A stretch of DNA of 64,000 nt. Source: Noviluteimonas gilva (lineage in GTDB: Bacteria; Pseudomonadota; Gammaproteobacteria; Xanthomonadales; Xanthomonadaceae). The DNA is taken from positions 1,050,464 to 1,114,463 of the forward strand of contig NZ_WOXT01000001.1 in assembly GCF_009740395.1 (NCBI RefSeq), in the 5' to 3' direction. The notes below the pieces were generated by a model. The model made no database searches. It was not told where the DNA came from and saw nothing but the letters and a program-made list of their open reading frames with translations. A program made the position numbers and the translations under genes. How positions within the stretch are numbered: position 1 is the stretch's first letter; each line of letters opens with the position of its first letter. Below, one piece after another: positions 55,361 through 64,000 of this stretch.

Positions 55361-56350
55361 TTATGCGTGCGCGACCGCGCGCTTGGCCGCGGCGACGATC
55401 TTGTCCACGCTCGGCAGATACTTCATTTCGAGGCGGAAGAGCGGGATGTGGGTGTCGTAACCGGTGACGCGTTCGACCGGCGCGACGAGATCGAACATCG
55501 ATTCCTCCGCCAGGCGCGCGGCGATTTCCGCGCCGAAGCCCGCGGTCTTCGGGGCTTCATGCACGATCACGCAGCGGCCGGTCTTGCTGACCGACTCGGC
55601 GATGGTGGCGAAGTCGAGCGGACGCAGCGTGGCGACGTCGATGACTTCCGCGCTGATGCCGTCCTTCGCGAGTGCGTCGGCGGCTTCCAGGCATTCCTTC
55701 ACCTGCGCGCCCCAGGTCACGAGCGTGAGGTCGGTGCCGTCGCGCAGCACGAAGCACACGTCGAGCGGCAAGGCTTCGCCGTCGTCGGGCACCACTTCCT
55801 TGTACTGGCGGTAGATGCGCTTGGGTTCCATGAAGATGACCGGATCCGGATCGCGGATCGCGGCCAGCAACAGGCCGTAGGCACGTGCGGGCGAAGAGGG
55901 CAGCACGACGCGCAGGCCCGGCACGTTGGTGAAGATCGATTCGTTGGCTTCGGAGTGATGCTCCGGCGCGCGGATGCCACCGCCCCACGGCACGCGCAGC
56001 ACCATCGGGCACGTGAGCCGCCCGCGCGTGCGGTAACGGAAGCGCGCGGCGTGGCAGATGATGTGGTCGACCATCGGATACACGAAGCCGTCGAACTGCG
56101 CTTCGGCGACGGGCTTCATGCCCTGCGAAGCGAGGCCGACGGTGAGGCCGGCGATCGTGGTTTCGTCGAGCGGCGTGTCGAGCACGCGCTGCGCGCCGAA
56201 GGTCGCCTGCAGGCCGGCGGTGGCGCGGAACACGCCGCCGTTGACGCCAACGTCTTCGCCGAGCACGAGCACGGTTTCATCCGCGCGCATCTCGTACGCG
56301 AGCGCCTGCGTGATCGCTTCGATCAATGTGATCGCGGGTGCGTCAGCCAT
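55361..56350 (-). CDS. bkdA2: 2-oxoacid dehydrogenase E1 beta subunit
   Basis: 329 aa. Transketolase-like: EDVGVNGGVFRATAGL, DTPLDETTIAGLTVGLA, PVAEAQFDGFVYP, and the C-terminal domain VIDVATLRPLD and TGYDTHIPLF. Forms the heterotetramer with E1 alpha. ATG overlaps E1 alpha by 8 bases. Confidence 0.9.
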   Translation of the reverse strand: MADAPAITLIEAITQALAYEMRADETVLVLGEDVGVNGGVFRATAGLQATFGAQRVLDTPLDETTIAGLTVGLASQGMKPVAEAQFDGFVYPMVDHIICHAARFRYRTRGRLTCPMVLRVPWGGGIRAPEHHSEANESIFTNVPGLRVVLPSSPARAYGLLLAAIRDPDPVIFMEPKRIYRQYKEVVPDDGEALPLDVCFVLRDGTDLTLVTWGAQVKECLEAADALAKDGISAEVIDVATLRPLDFATIAESVSKTGRCVIVHEAPKTAGFGAEIAARLAEESMFDLVAPVERVTGYDTHIPLFRLEMKYLPSVDKIVAAAKRAVAHA

Positions 56351-57422
56351 GGGCCTTGCCCTCCAGCGCGATGGCGGCCGCACGTTGCGCGAGCAGGTCG
56401 GGCGGCGGGTCGGCGTAGAGGAAATCGAACATCGCCGTCACCGGCTGCACCTTCAATTCGAGATACGCATTGATTTCGACGTCGACGAGCTTGGCGCTCT
56501 CCTCGATCCACGCGTTTTCCTGCGCTTCGTTCCAGGCGCCGGCGGCGGTGAGGTAGGTGCGCAGGCGCGGGATCGGATCGCGCGTCCATGCGTCCTTGAC
56601 TTCGGCTTCGTCGCGATAGCGGCGCGCGTCGTCGGCGGTGGTGTGGTCGTGCAGGCGATAGGTCATGAACTCGATGACGCTGCCGCCTTCACCATTGTGC
56701 GCGCGCGCCACGGCGCGGCGCATGCCTTCGAGCACGGCGATCAAATCGTTGCCATCGACCTGCAGGCAATGCAGGCCGCCGGCGATGCCCTTCTGCGCGA
56801 GCGTCTGCGCACCGGTCTGCGAATTGCGCGGTACCGAGATCGCCCAACCGTTGTTGATGATGCATTGGATGAAGGGCAGCTTGTACGCGCCGGCGGAGTT
56901 GATCGCCGCGTACGTGTCGGTCTTCGAACTGCCACCGTCGCCGCAGCACGTGACGGCCACGCGCTTTTCGCCACGCAACTTGAACGCGAGCGCGGCGCCG
57001 GCCGCGTGCAGGCATTGCGTCGCGATCGGCACGCACCACGGGTAGTCGTGCTTCGGGCCGGAGAAATCGTTGCCGCGTTCGTCGCCGCCCCAGTACATCA
57101 ACACTTCGCGCGGTTTGACGCCGCGCATGAACTGCGCGCCGTACTCGCGATAGCTGGGGGCGAACACGTCTTCGGGCGTCATCGACGCGCCGATGCCGAC
57201 ATGCGTGGCTTCGTGGCCGAGGCAGCTGGCGTACGTGCCCAGCTTGCCGGTGCGTTGCAGCGCGATGGCCTTCGCATCGAAGGTCCGCACGTACAACATC
57301 TGCTTGAACAGCGGCACCAGGGCCGCTGCATCGCGGAAGGCCTGCGGCAATTCGGTGACGGCCTTGCCGTCGGGACCGAGGTACTGCAGGTATTCGATCT
57401 GGAACTGTGCGGCGAGGGTCAT
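56343..57422 (-). CDS. bkdA1: 2-oxoacid dehydrogenase E1 alpha subunit
   Basis: 359 aa. Thiamine-diphosphate motif GDGGSSKTDTYAAINSAG to IINNGWAIS, GHEATHVGIGA, and YRLHDHTTADDARRYR phosphorylation-loop-like region. First gene of the complex operon, divergent from kynA. Branched-chain rather than pyruvate specificity is inferred from family resemblance. Confidence 0.9.
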   Translation of the reverse strand: MTLAAQFQIEYLQYLGPDGKAVTELPQAFRDAAALVPLFKQMLYVRTFDAKAIALQRTGKLGTYASCLGHEATHVGIGASMTPEDVFAPSYREYGAQFMRGVKPREVLMYWGGDERGNDFSGPKHDYPWCVPIATQCLHAAGAALAFKLRGEKRVAVTCCGDGGSSKTDTYAAINSAGAYKLPFIQCIINNGWAISVPRNSQTGAQTLAQKGIAGGLHCLQVDGNDLIAVLEGMRRAVARAHNGEGGSVIEFMTYRLHDHTTADDARRYRDEAEVKDAWTRDPIPRLRTYLTAAGAWNEAQENAWIEESAKLVDVEINAYLELKVQPVTAMFDFLYADPPPDLLAQRAAAIALEGKAHG

Positions 57423-57470
57423 GCGGACTTCGACTCGGGCGACAGGAACCCCGGATGATACCCTTCCCGC

Positions 57471-58364
57471 ATGAGCATTGAAGACAACGCCGGGGGCCAA
57501 AACCAGCGCCCCCTCGAAGCCGGCATCCACGTCGATCTCGAAGGCCGGATGACCTATGGCGGTTACCTCCAGCTCGGGCGCCTGCTCTCGGCGCAGCAAC
57601 CGCTGTCGTCCCCGCCGCACCACGACGAACTGCTCTTCATCGTCCAGCACCAGGTCTCGGAGCTGTGGATGAAGTTGCTCGTTCACGAACTCTCCGCGGC
57701 GATCGCGCACCTGCGCGCCGACCGCCTGGAGCCGTGCCAGAAGATCTTCGCGCGCTGCAAGCAGGTGCTGCGCCAGCTGACCGAAATGTGGTCGGTGCTC
57801 GAGACGCTCACGCCGTCGGAATACATGGAGTTCCGCGAAATCCTCGGGCCTTCGTCGGGCTTCCAGTCCTTGCAGTACCGCACGATCGAATTCCTGCTGG
57901 GCAACAAGAACGCGCAGATGCTGCGCGTGTTCGCCTACGACCCGGAAGGGCAGGCGCGCCTGAAGGACGCGCTCGAAGCGCCGGGCCTGTACGACGAGGC
58001 GCTGCAATACCTCGCGCGCCACGGCCATCCGGTGCCCGCCCACCACCTCGATCGCGACTGGTCGCAGCCGCACGTGTTCGCGCCGGACCTGGTGCCGGTC
58101 TTCGAGACGATCTACGAAGACACCAGGCGCCACTGGGACGCGTACCACCTGTGCGAAGACCTGGTCGACCTGGAAACGCAGTTCCAGCTGTGGCGATTCC
58201 GCCACATGCGCACGGTGATGCGGATCATCGGGTTCAAGAAAGGGACCGGTGGGTCCAGCGGCGTCGGCTTCCTGAAGCAGGCGCTGGAGCTCACGTTCTT
58301 CCCGGAATTGTTCGAAGTCCGCACCGTGATCGGCCTGCCGGGCCACGCGCCGCCGGCTGCCTGA
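57471..58364 (+). CDS. kynA: Tryptophan 2,3-dioxygenase
   Basis: 297 aa. Conserved [34 protein letters not shown] and haem-ligand region with [17 protein letters not shown] near the end. First step of kynurenine pathway. Divergent from the E1-E2 operon across 48 bases. Confidence 0.94.
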   Translation: MSIEDNAGGQNQRPLEAGIHVDLEGRMTYGGYLQLGRLLSAQQPLSSPPHHDELLFIVQHQVSELWMKLLVHELSAAIAHLRADRLEPCQKIFARCKQVLRQLTEMWSVLETLTPSEYMEFREILGPSSGFQSLQYRTIEFLLGNKNAQMLRVFAYDPEGQARLKDALEAPGLYDEALQYLARHGHPVPAHHLDRDWSQPHVFAPDLVPVFETIYEDTRRHWDAYHLCEDLVDLETQFQLWRFRHMRTVMRIIGFKKGTGGSSGVGFLKQALELTFFPELFEVRTVIGLPGHAPPAA

Positions 58365-58409
58365 ATGCGGGCGGCGTCGTGATGCGCTGCAACATCACAC
58401 ATTTCCGGT

Positions 58410-58438
58410 TTGACTGGCTCCCGCAGAGCCGGTAAACC
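58410..58438 (+). promoter_or_regulatory. Candidate promoter of the POT transporter gene
   Basis: TTGACT (58410-58415), 17 bases, TAAACC (58433-58438). A GGCTC/GAGCC inverted repeat fills the spacer and could be an operator. The gene starts at 58501. Confidence 0.45.
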
Positions 58439-58500
58439 TCGACCGGATAGCCCGCCATCCCGGCAGGCGCACCAATCGATTCGACATCAGGGGCCACCGC

Positions 58501-60000
58501 ATGAGTTCAGCGGCGACATCGGGCGCGAGCGCGCCCATTCCGGAATTCCGACAGGTCTTGGGGCATCCCAAGCCGTTGTGGATGTTGTTCATGACGGAGT
58601 TCTGGGAGCGCTTCGCGTTCTACGGCATCCGTTGGGCGCTGGTGCTGTACATCGTGCAGCAGTTCTATGACGGTTCGGGCACCGGCGAAGCGCCAGCCAA
58701 CCGCGTCTACGGCGCGTACCTGGCGTTGGTGTACGCCGCGGCGATCTTCGGCGGCTACGTCGCCGACAAGATCCTCGGTTACCAGCGTTCGATCCTGCTC
58801 GGTGCCGTGATCATGGCGACGGGCTTGTTCATGATCGCGTGGCCCGACGAGACGGTCTTCAAGGTCGGCCTGGCCACGGTCATCGCGGGCAACGGGCTGT
58901 TCAAGCCGAACATCTCGACGATGGTCGGCAAGCTCTATGCGCCCACCGACGAACGCCGCGACTCGGGCTTCACCCTGTTCTACATGGGCATCAACCTCGG
59001 TGCGATGTTCGCGCCGCTGCTGACCGGCTGGATGGCCGAGCACATGTTCGGCGGCACGCCGGATTTGCCGACGTACAAGGTCGTCTTCATGACCGCTGGC
59101 GTGGGCATGCTGATCAGCCTGGTGTGGTTCTGGTTCGGCCGTCGCCAGCTCGAAGGCATCGGTCGTCCGCCGGAAGGCGACGGTGGCAAGCACAAGGTGC
59201 TGTACGTGTTGCTCGCCGCGATCGTCGCGATCCCGGCCATCTACTTCCTGCTTGCGATCGACGCCGGCACGTTGCAGTGGGTGTTGTCGGCGATGTTCCT
59301 CGCGCTGTGCGGCCTGATCCTGTACGAAGGCTTCCGCGACGGCCCGGTGGCACGCGACCGCGCGATCGCGATGCTGATCATCTTCACCTTCAACGTCCTG
59401 TTCTGGTGCTTCTTCGAACAGGCCGGCAGCTCGTTCAACTTCCTTGCCGAAAAGATCGTCAACCGCGAGATGTTCGGCACGGTGTTCCCGGTGGGCTGGT
59501 TCCAGTCGGTGAACTCGCTGGCGATCATCGTCTTCGCGCCGATCGTGGCGTGGACGTGGATCAAGATGGGCCGCTACAACCCGTCGATCCCGCGCAAGTT
59601 CGGCCTGGGCATCATCTTCAACGGCCTGGCCTTCCTGCTGTTGATGGCCGCGCTGTCGGGGATGGTCGTCGCGGGCAAGATCCCGTTCTGGACGCTGTTC
59701 ATGGTCTACGTCATCCAGTCCATCGGTGAGTTGTGCCTGTCGCCGATCGGTCTGTCGATGACGACCAAGCTCGCACCCACGAAGCTGGTCGGCTTCGCGA
59801 TGGGCGGCTGGTTCCTCTCCACGGGCATCGGCAACAACCTGTCAGGCATCTTCGCCAGCCACGTCAGCGGCGCCGAAGGCATGTCGGTGGAATCGGCCTA
59901 CACCGGTTACACGATGGGCTTCTGGTACCTGATCATCGGTGGTGTTGCGCTGTTCCTGATCGCGCCGCTGATCCAGAAACTGATGCACGGCGTGAAGTAA
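58501..60000 (+). CDS. POT-family proton/oligopeptide symporter (499 aa)
   Basis: Twelve to fourteen hydrophobic helices. The POT proton-coupling motif ExxER appears as FWERFAFYG (about residues 39-47, preceded by Glu), and the GNGLFKPNIST and FYMGINLGAM motifs are family hallmarks. Imports di- and tripeptides. Followed by a strong terminator. Confidence 0.9.
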   Translation: MSSAATSGASAPIPEFRQVLGHPKPLWMLFMTEFWERFAFYGIRWALVLYIVQQFYDGSGTGEAPANRVYGAYLALVYAAAIFGGYVADKILGYQRSILLGAVIMATGLFMIAWPDETVFKVGLATVIAGNGLFKPNISTMVGKLYAPTDERRDSGFTLFYMGINLGAMFAPLLTGWMAEHMFGGTPDLPTYKVVFMTAGVGMLISLVWFWFGRRQLEGIGRPPEGDGGKHKVLYVLLAAIVAIPAIYFLLAIDAGTLQWVLSAMFLALCGLILYEGFRDGPVARDRAIAMLIIFTFNVLFWCFFEQAGSSFNFLAEKIVNREMFGTVFPVGWFQSVNSLAIIVFAPIVAWTWIKMGRYNPSIPRKFGLGIIFNGLAFLLLMAALSGMVVAGKIPFWTLFMVYVIQSIGELCLSPIGLSMTTKLAPTKLVGFAMGGWFLSTGIGNNLSGIFASHVSGAEGMSVESAYTGYTMGFWYLIIGGVALFLIAPLIQKLMHGVK

Positions 60001-60021
60001 ACGACGCCTTTGCGAAACGAA

Positions 60022-60051
60022 AACGGCGGCCTTTCGGCCGCCGTTTTTTTT
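60022..60051 (+). terminator. Terminator after the POT gene (bidirectional)
   Basis: AACGGCGGCC, loop TTTC, GGCCGCCGTT then T run; A run on the other side lets it end the M20 peptidase transcript too. Confidence 0.92.
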
Positions 60052-60067
60052 GCCCGCGATTCGCCGA

Positions 60068-61456
60068 TCAGTGCTTGCCGCCGACATCCTTCAGCAGCAC
60101 GTACCAGTAATCCAGGCCGTCGTAGAAGCCCTTCACCGGCACGCGTTCGTTGAGGCCATGCGAGAACGCGTCGCTGTCCTTCATGAACATCCCGCCGACC
60201 CCATAGGTCGGAATGCCCGCCGCGCGGAAATACATCCCGTCCGTCGCGCCCGAAGATTGGTTCGGCACCACTTCGATGCCCGGATACAGCGTGTGCACCG
60301 CGCGCGCCACGGCCTCCATCACGTCGTTGCGCAAGGGCGAGGCATCGGTGGCGATCGGGGAGCCGATCGTCGTCACCTCGACATTCTTGCCCACCACGTC
60401 CTGCAGGGTCTTGCGCACGTCGTCCACCGCCACGCCCGGGAAGATGCGGCAGTTGACGTTCGCCGTCGCCGATTGCGGCAACGCGTTGCGCCCGTGTCCG
60501 CCGCGCAGCATCGTCGCGACGCAGGTCGTCTTGATGCGGCCCACGCTGCCGGGATCGGCAGCCAATGTCGCGATCGCCTTCGCATCGTGCTGGTCCTTCG
60601 CGAACGCCGCCATCGCCGCACCGATCGGACCCGGCGCGACCTTGCCTTCGGCGCGCAACTCCGCGACCGTCGTGTCGTTCCACATCACCGGGAACGCGTG
60701 CGCCTGCACTTGCTTGAGCGCATCGGCCAGTTCGTAGATCGCGTTGCCCGGCGTCGGCCGCGAGCTGTGCCCGCCGGGGTTGTGCGTGGTCAGTTCGAAG
60801 TCGGCGTAGGTCTTCTCCGCCGTCTGCACGCTGAAGGAACGCGCGGTGCCGTCTTCTTCGAGCGTGCCGCCGCCGCCGTCCGCGTTGAGCGCGTACTCGG
60901 CGTCGATCAGCTTGCGATGCGTTGTCGTGAGATCGCGCGTGGTCGCCATCTCCGTTTCCTCGTCGCCGGTGAAGACGATGACCAGGTCGCGCGTCGGGAC
61001 GAAGCCTTCCTTCTTCAATCGCAGGAAGGTCGCGGTCAGCGTGGCCACGCCGTCCTTCACGTCGGCCGTGCCGCGGCCGAAGAAGAACCCCTTCTCCTCG
61101 ACCAGCTTGAACGGATCGCGCGTCCAGTCTTTCGGATCGGCCGCGACGACATCCATGTGCGCCATCAACAGGATCGGTTTGCCGCCGCTACCGTCGCCTG
61201 CGTAGCGCACGACGAGGGAGGCGGTTTCGCCGACCGGCAAGAGGTGGATATCGGCGTCGGGGAAACCGGCATCGCGGAACTGCTGCGCCAACCACCCGGC
61301 CATCACGGGCACCTGCCCGTTGCCCTCGGCGGTGTTGTACGAGATCAGCTTCGAATAGATCTCCCGCGCGCGGTCCTGGTCGGGCGTCGTGGCGGAAGCG
61401 GTGCAGGGCGCGGCGATCGCCAGCGCGAGCAGCGCGCTCAGCAGCGTTCGGGTCAT
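60068..61456 (-). CDS. Exported M20-family metallopeptidase (462 aa)
   Basis: Signal peptide (MTRTLLSALLALAIAAPCTA). Metal-ligand motifs LLMAHMDVVAAD (His about 99), GRGTADVKDG (Asp), and FTGDEETEM (catalytic Glu), then a lid dimerisation domain (GGHSSRP). Periplasmic carboxypeptidase or dipeptidase of CPG2 type. The adjacent peptide importer suggests peptide use. Confidence 0.9.
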   Translation of the reverse strand: MTRTLLSALLALAIAAPCTASATTPDQDRAREIYSKLISYNTAEGNGQVPVMAGWLAQQFRDAGFPDADIHLLPVGETASLVVRYAGDGSGGKPILLMAHMDVVAADPKDWTRDPFKLVEEKGFFFGRGTADVKDGVATLTATFLRLKKEGFVPTRDLVIVFTGDEETEMATTRDLTTTHRKLIDAEYALNADGGGGTLEEDGTARSFSVQTAEKTYADFELTTHNPGGHSSRPTPGNAIYELADALKQVQAHAFPVMWNDTTVAELRAEGKVAPGPIGAAMAAFAKDQHDAKAIATLAADPGSVGRIKTTCVATMLRGGHGRNALPQSATANVNCRIFPGVAVDDVRKTLQDVVGKNVEVTTIGSPIATDASPLRNDVMEAVARAVHTLYPGIEVVPNQSSGATDGMYFRAAGIPTYGVGGMFMKDSDAFSHGLNERVPVKGFYDGLDYWYVLLKDVGGKH

Positions 61457-61478
61457 GGGGAATGCCTTTGCGTGAGTG

Positions 61479-61512
61479 AAAAAAAACCGGTGGCGGCTCG
61501 CGCCGCCACCGG
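61479..61512 (-). terminator. Terminator after the TonB-dependent receptor
   Basis: Minus strand: CCGGTGGCGGC, loop GCGA, GCCGCCACCGG, then T8. The stem is a perfect 11 bp and ends transcription just before the peptidase gene start. Confidence 0.93.
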
Positions 61513-61526
61513 GTGGGTCGGATCGA

Positions 61527-64000
61527 TCAGAACTCTTGCGAGAACCGGACGCCGATGCTGCGCGGCGCACCGTGCACGGTGTAGGACTGGAAGCCGCACG
61601 TATCGGTGGCGCATTGGGCGAATCGGGTCTGCTCGGAGTGTTCGTCGAACGCGTTCTTGAGGAAGAAGTCGAGCGCCCAGTTGTTGCGGCGCACGCCGAA
61701 GGAGAAATCGACCTGGGTGTAGGAGTCGAGATCGCCGAAGGCCGCCAGATCCTCGCGCGTCAACGCCGCCGGGCGGCTGCCGACATGCACCAGCGAGCCC
61801 TGCACGTACGACTCCAGGCTGCCGATGTCGAAGGCATACCGCGCCGTGCCGTTGGCCTTGAAGCGCGGCGTCACCGGCAGGCGCGTACCGACCGGCGCCT
61901 GCGGGCCGTCGACGATTTCGTCGTCGTCCGGATCCGTCGGATCGTTCGGGTTCACGGTGCCCGGCGGACATGCGGTTACCGGATTGCCGGCGAGGTCGCT
62001 GAAGCCGCAGTACTCCTTGGTCAACTCCGCGTCGTAGAACGCCATGCCACCGTTGAGGCGCAGGTTGTACGTCGCCGCCCAGCTCAGGTCCATTTCTAGA
62101 CCGCGCACGCGCGCGTTGCCCGCGTTGCGGATGACCGTCAGGCCCGAACCGCTCGGCGGCAGGAACGAGTACTGGATGTCGTCCCAGTTTTCCTGGAACA
62201 CCGCGCCGTTGAACGCGAGGCGGTTGTCCTGCCACGTCGTCTTCCAACCCAGTTCCCAGTTGGTCAGGTAGTCGGGCAGATAAGGGCCGACGGTGCCGTT
62301 GCGATTCAGGCCGCCGGGACGGAAGCCTTCCGACCACGTGCCGTAGACCAGCTTGTTCTCGTCGATGTGGTAGGTGAGGTTGCCGCGGAAGATCGTGTCG
62401 CTCTTCTTGACGACGCTGTCGATGTTGACGCACGGCGCGCCGTGGTACGGCATGTCGTTGAAGCACAGCGCTTCGCCGTAGTTGCTGCTGTACCCGGCCG
62501 AATAGCCGAAGAAGCCGCGCAGGCTGTTGTCGTAGCGGAAGTAACGCGCACCCACGGTGCCGGTCCACTTCTCGTTGAAGTCGTACGACAGTTCACCGAA
62601 GGCCGCTTCGTCGGTATCCCTGCGCCCCTGGTTGGTCAGCCAGATCGTGTCGGGCCAGCCGGTCACTTCCAGCGGCGTGGCCAGGTCGCCGATCACCTTG
62701 TATTGCTGCAGGATGTCGTGCGTCTGTTTCTGGAAGAACACGCCGGCGACGAAACGCAGCGCCTCGTCGTCGGGCGATGCGATGCGCAACTCGTGGCTCT
62801 GCTTGGTGTACGCGTCGTTGCCGATGATGATCTGCGACGGATTGACGATCGCGCCGCTGTCGTCGTAGAAGTACGCGCCCGAACCATCGAGGCTGTCGTA
62901 CCAGAACGAGTAGTCGCTGTAGTCGAACTCCGAATCGATCTCGCGACGCAGGTGCGAATACGCATACGTGAGATCGAAGTTGCCGATCTTGCCCTCGACC
63001 GTCAGCGCCGCCGACGTCCAGTCTTCATGCGCGCTTTCGGGGTAATACTTGTTGACGATGTAGTCGCCGAGGTGATCGTCGCCGGCGAAATTCCCGTAGC
63101 TGTCGGTCTTCTGGTACATCACCATCGGGGTGATCGACCAGTTCTCCATGAAGTCGAACTTCAACGCCGCACGCGCACCACGGGTGAAGATGTCGTTGTA
63201 GTTGTCCTCGGCGACGGTGCCGACGTTGGTGATCGTGCCGTTGCCGCCGGAATCGGCATCCCACGTCGGGAACGTGCGCGTGGCCGGTTTGTTGTCGACG
63301 TAGCCGGCGTCCTTCTTGTCCCACGCAACGACGCGGACCGCGGCGTTCTTCCCGATCGGCACGTTGACGAAGCCTTCGGCGACGAAGCCGTCGTCGCCGC
63401 CGGTCAGCGTGTTCAGGCCGAACGCATAGCCGGCGGAGAACGCCTCCTTGTCCGGCTTGCGCGTGATGATGCGCAACGTACCCGCCTGCGAGCTCGCGCC
63501 GTACAGCGTGCCCTGCGGGCCGGCGAGCGCTTCGACGTGGTCGATGTCGTACAGGTGGATGTCGAGCACGCCGCCGATGGTCGTCGTCGGTTGTTCGTCG
63601 AAGTACACGCCCACGCTGGGCTGCGGGCCGGAGTGGTTGCTGTTTTCGCCGCTGGCCACGCCGCGCATGTAAGGCACGGAGCCGCCGCCTTCACCGGTGT
63701 CGAACGACAACGCGGGCACGTAGGCCGCGTAATCCTGGAAGTTCTTCAGGTCCAGCTCGTCCAGTTTTTCCTTGCCGAGCACCTGGATGCTGATCGGCAC
63801 CTTCTGTACGTCTTCGGTGCGCTTCTGCGCGGTCACCGTGATGGTGTCGAGCACCGGCGTCTGGTTCGCGGTCTGCGCAGGCGGCGCCTGTGCTTCCTGC
63901 GCGAGGGCCGAGCCGAAGGCGAGATAGATGGCGGCGACCAGCGGCAAGCGCGCGGGCTTGCTCGCGAGTCTGTTTCGCGGCGATGTTTGTCTTGAACGAT
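61527..64000 (-). CDS. TonB-dependent outer-membrane receptor (5' end cut by window)
   Basis: More than 800 residues visible. Open frame runs through the window edge: upstream of an in-frame TTG at 63947 the frame stays open with a basic signal-peptide N-region, so the true start is outside. Signal peptide end (FGSALAQ), TonB-box-like DTITVTAQKR, plug domain (PYMRGVASGEN; YDIDHVEALAGPQGTLYGAS) and beta-barrel ending in aromatic Phe (GVRFSQEF). Substrate unknown; plug style is that of sugar or other nutrient receptors of xanthomonads. Confidence 0.9.
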   Translation of the reverse strand, partial: RSRQTSPRNRLASKPARLPLVAAIYLAFGSALAQEAQAPPAQTANQTPVLDTITVTAQKRTEDVQKVPISIQVLGKEKLDELDLKNFQDYAAYVPALSFDTGEGGGSVPYMRGVASGENSNHSGPQPSVGVYFDEQPTTTIGGVLDIHLYDIDHVEALAGPQGTLYGASSQAGTLRIITRKPDKEAFSAGYAFGLNTLTGGDDGFVAEGFVNVPIGKNAAVRVVAWDKKDAGYVDNKPATRTFPTWDADSGGNGTITNVGTVAEDNYNDIFTRGARAALKFDFMENWSITPMVMYQKTDSYGNFAGDDHLGDYIVNKYYPESAHEDWTSAALTVEGKIGNFDLTYAYSHLRREIDSEFDYSDYSFWYDSLDGSGAYFYDDSGAIVNPSQIIIGNDAYTKQSHELRIASPDDEALRFVAGVFFQKQTHDILQQYKVIGDLATPLEVTGWPDTIWLTNQGRRDTDEAAFGELSYDFNEKWTGTVGARYFRYDNSLRGFFGYSAGYSSNYGEALCFNDMPYHGAPCVNIDSVVKKSDTIFRGNLTYHIDENKLVYGTWSEGFRPGGLNRNGTVGPYLPDYLTNWELGWKTTWQDNRLAFNGAVFQENWDDIQYSFLPPSGSGLTVIRNAGNARVRGLEMDLSWAATYNLRLNGGMAFYDAELTKEYCGFSDLAGNPVTACPPGTVNPNDPTDPDDDEIVDGPQAPVGTRLPVTPRFKANGTARYAFDIGSLESYVQGSLVHVGSRPAALTREDLAAFGDLDSYTQVDFSFGVRRNNWALDFFLKNAFDEHSEQTRFAQCATDTCGFQSYTVHGAPRSIGVRFSQEF

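Noticed and set aside
54019-55467. Large plus-strand frame opposite the E2 gene
   Set aside because: His/Arg-rich shadow of the E2 gene with no start signal.
1-64000. CRISPR array, IS element, rRNA genes
   Set aside because: No regularly spaced repeats, no transposase other than the phage integrase and no rRNA sequence were found.

Overview
The window holds two kinds of DNA. Positions 1 to about 40,150 are the right-hand part of a temperate, probably short-tailed (podovirus-type) prophage. Positions about 40,150 to 64,000 are a GC-rich gammaproteobacterial chromosome of Xanthomonadaceae/Lysobacteraceae type (Lysobacter or Luteimonas-like). That host assignment rests on the gene content (PhoP-PhoQ, MtfA, BirA-CoaX-SPOR, arginase, a tryptophanyl-tRNA synthetase with a C-terminal extension, a branched-chain-type 2-oxoacid dehydrogenase, tryptophan 2,3-dioxygenase, a POT transporter and a TonB receptor) and on codon use. 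It is an inference, not a database match. The left prophage end lies outside the window.

Prophage layout. (i) 1-1,390 is a leftward operon of tiny overlapping genes, driven by a promoter at 1,433-1,472 that carries two 15-bp operators. (ii) 1,514-2,542 is the immunity switch: a leftward repressor plus a small gene ending at a terminator, and a rightward cro-like gene. The rightward promoter is almost a copy of the leftward one, so the phage has a lambda-like PL/PR pair with shared operators (half sites TAAACA and TGTTCA, 3-bp gap). (iii) 2,597-11,723 is the early region: DNA-binding proteins, a replication initiator with an internal iteron-like cluster (5,028-5,109), NinB, a Ref-like HNH nuclease, PD-(D/E)XK and GIY-YIG nucleases, a Dam-type methylase, a metallophosphatase and a possible late regulator. 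(iv) 11,878-15,429 is the lysis cassette: holin candidate, SAR endolysin, nested spanins, and inserted genes for a second methyltransferase and a trypsin-like lipoprotein. (v) 15,426-31,811 is packaging, head and ejection: terminase, P22-type portal, scaffold, SU10/P22-type coat, a gp10-like tail hub with a large fused module, and three ejection proteins. This region also holds a promoter/membrane-protein/tRNA/terminator cassette and a group of enzyme genes (2-oxoglutarate hydroxylase, sulfotransferase-like). (vi) 31,962-38,984 carries at least five tail-fibre or tailspike genes with collagen-like repeats, a propeller plus LamG fold and a pectate-lyase-like helix. Between two of them sits an antisense SGNH-esterase operon. 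(vii) 38,981-39,970 is a tyrosine integrase next to dusA, the attachment gene.

How it works together: the repressor should shut both early promoters from matching operators. The late region would be read through several internal terminators, which implies antitermination. The antisense or self-promoted genes (27,284-27,457; 36,056-37,026; 20,577-20,842) look like lysogen-expressed morons. The chromosomal part is ordinary housekeeping and metabolic DNA, apart from a palindromic dispersed-type repeat inside the E2 linker and the reconstructed 5' end of dusA.
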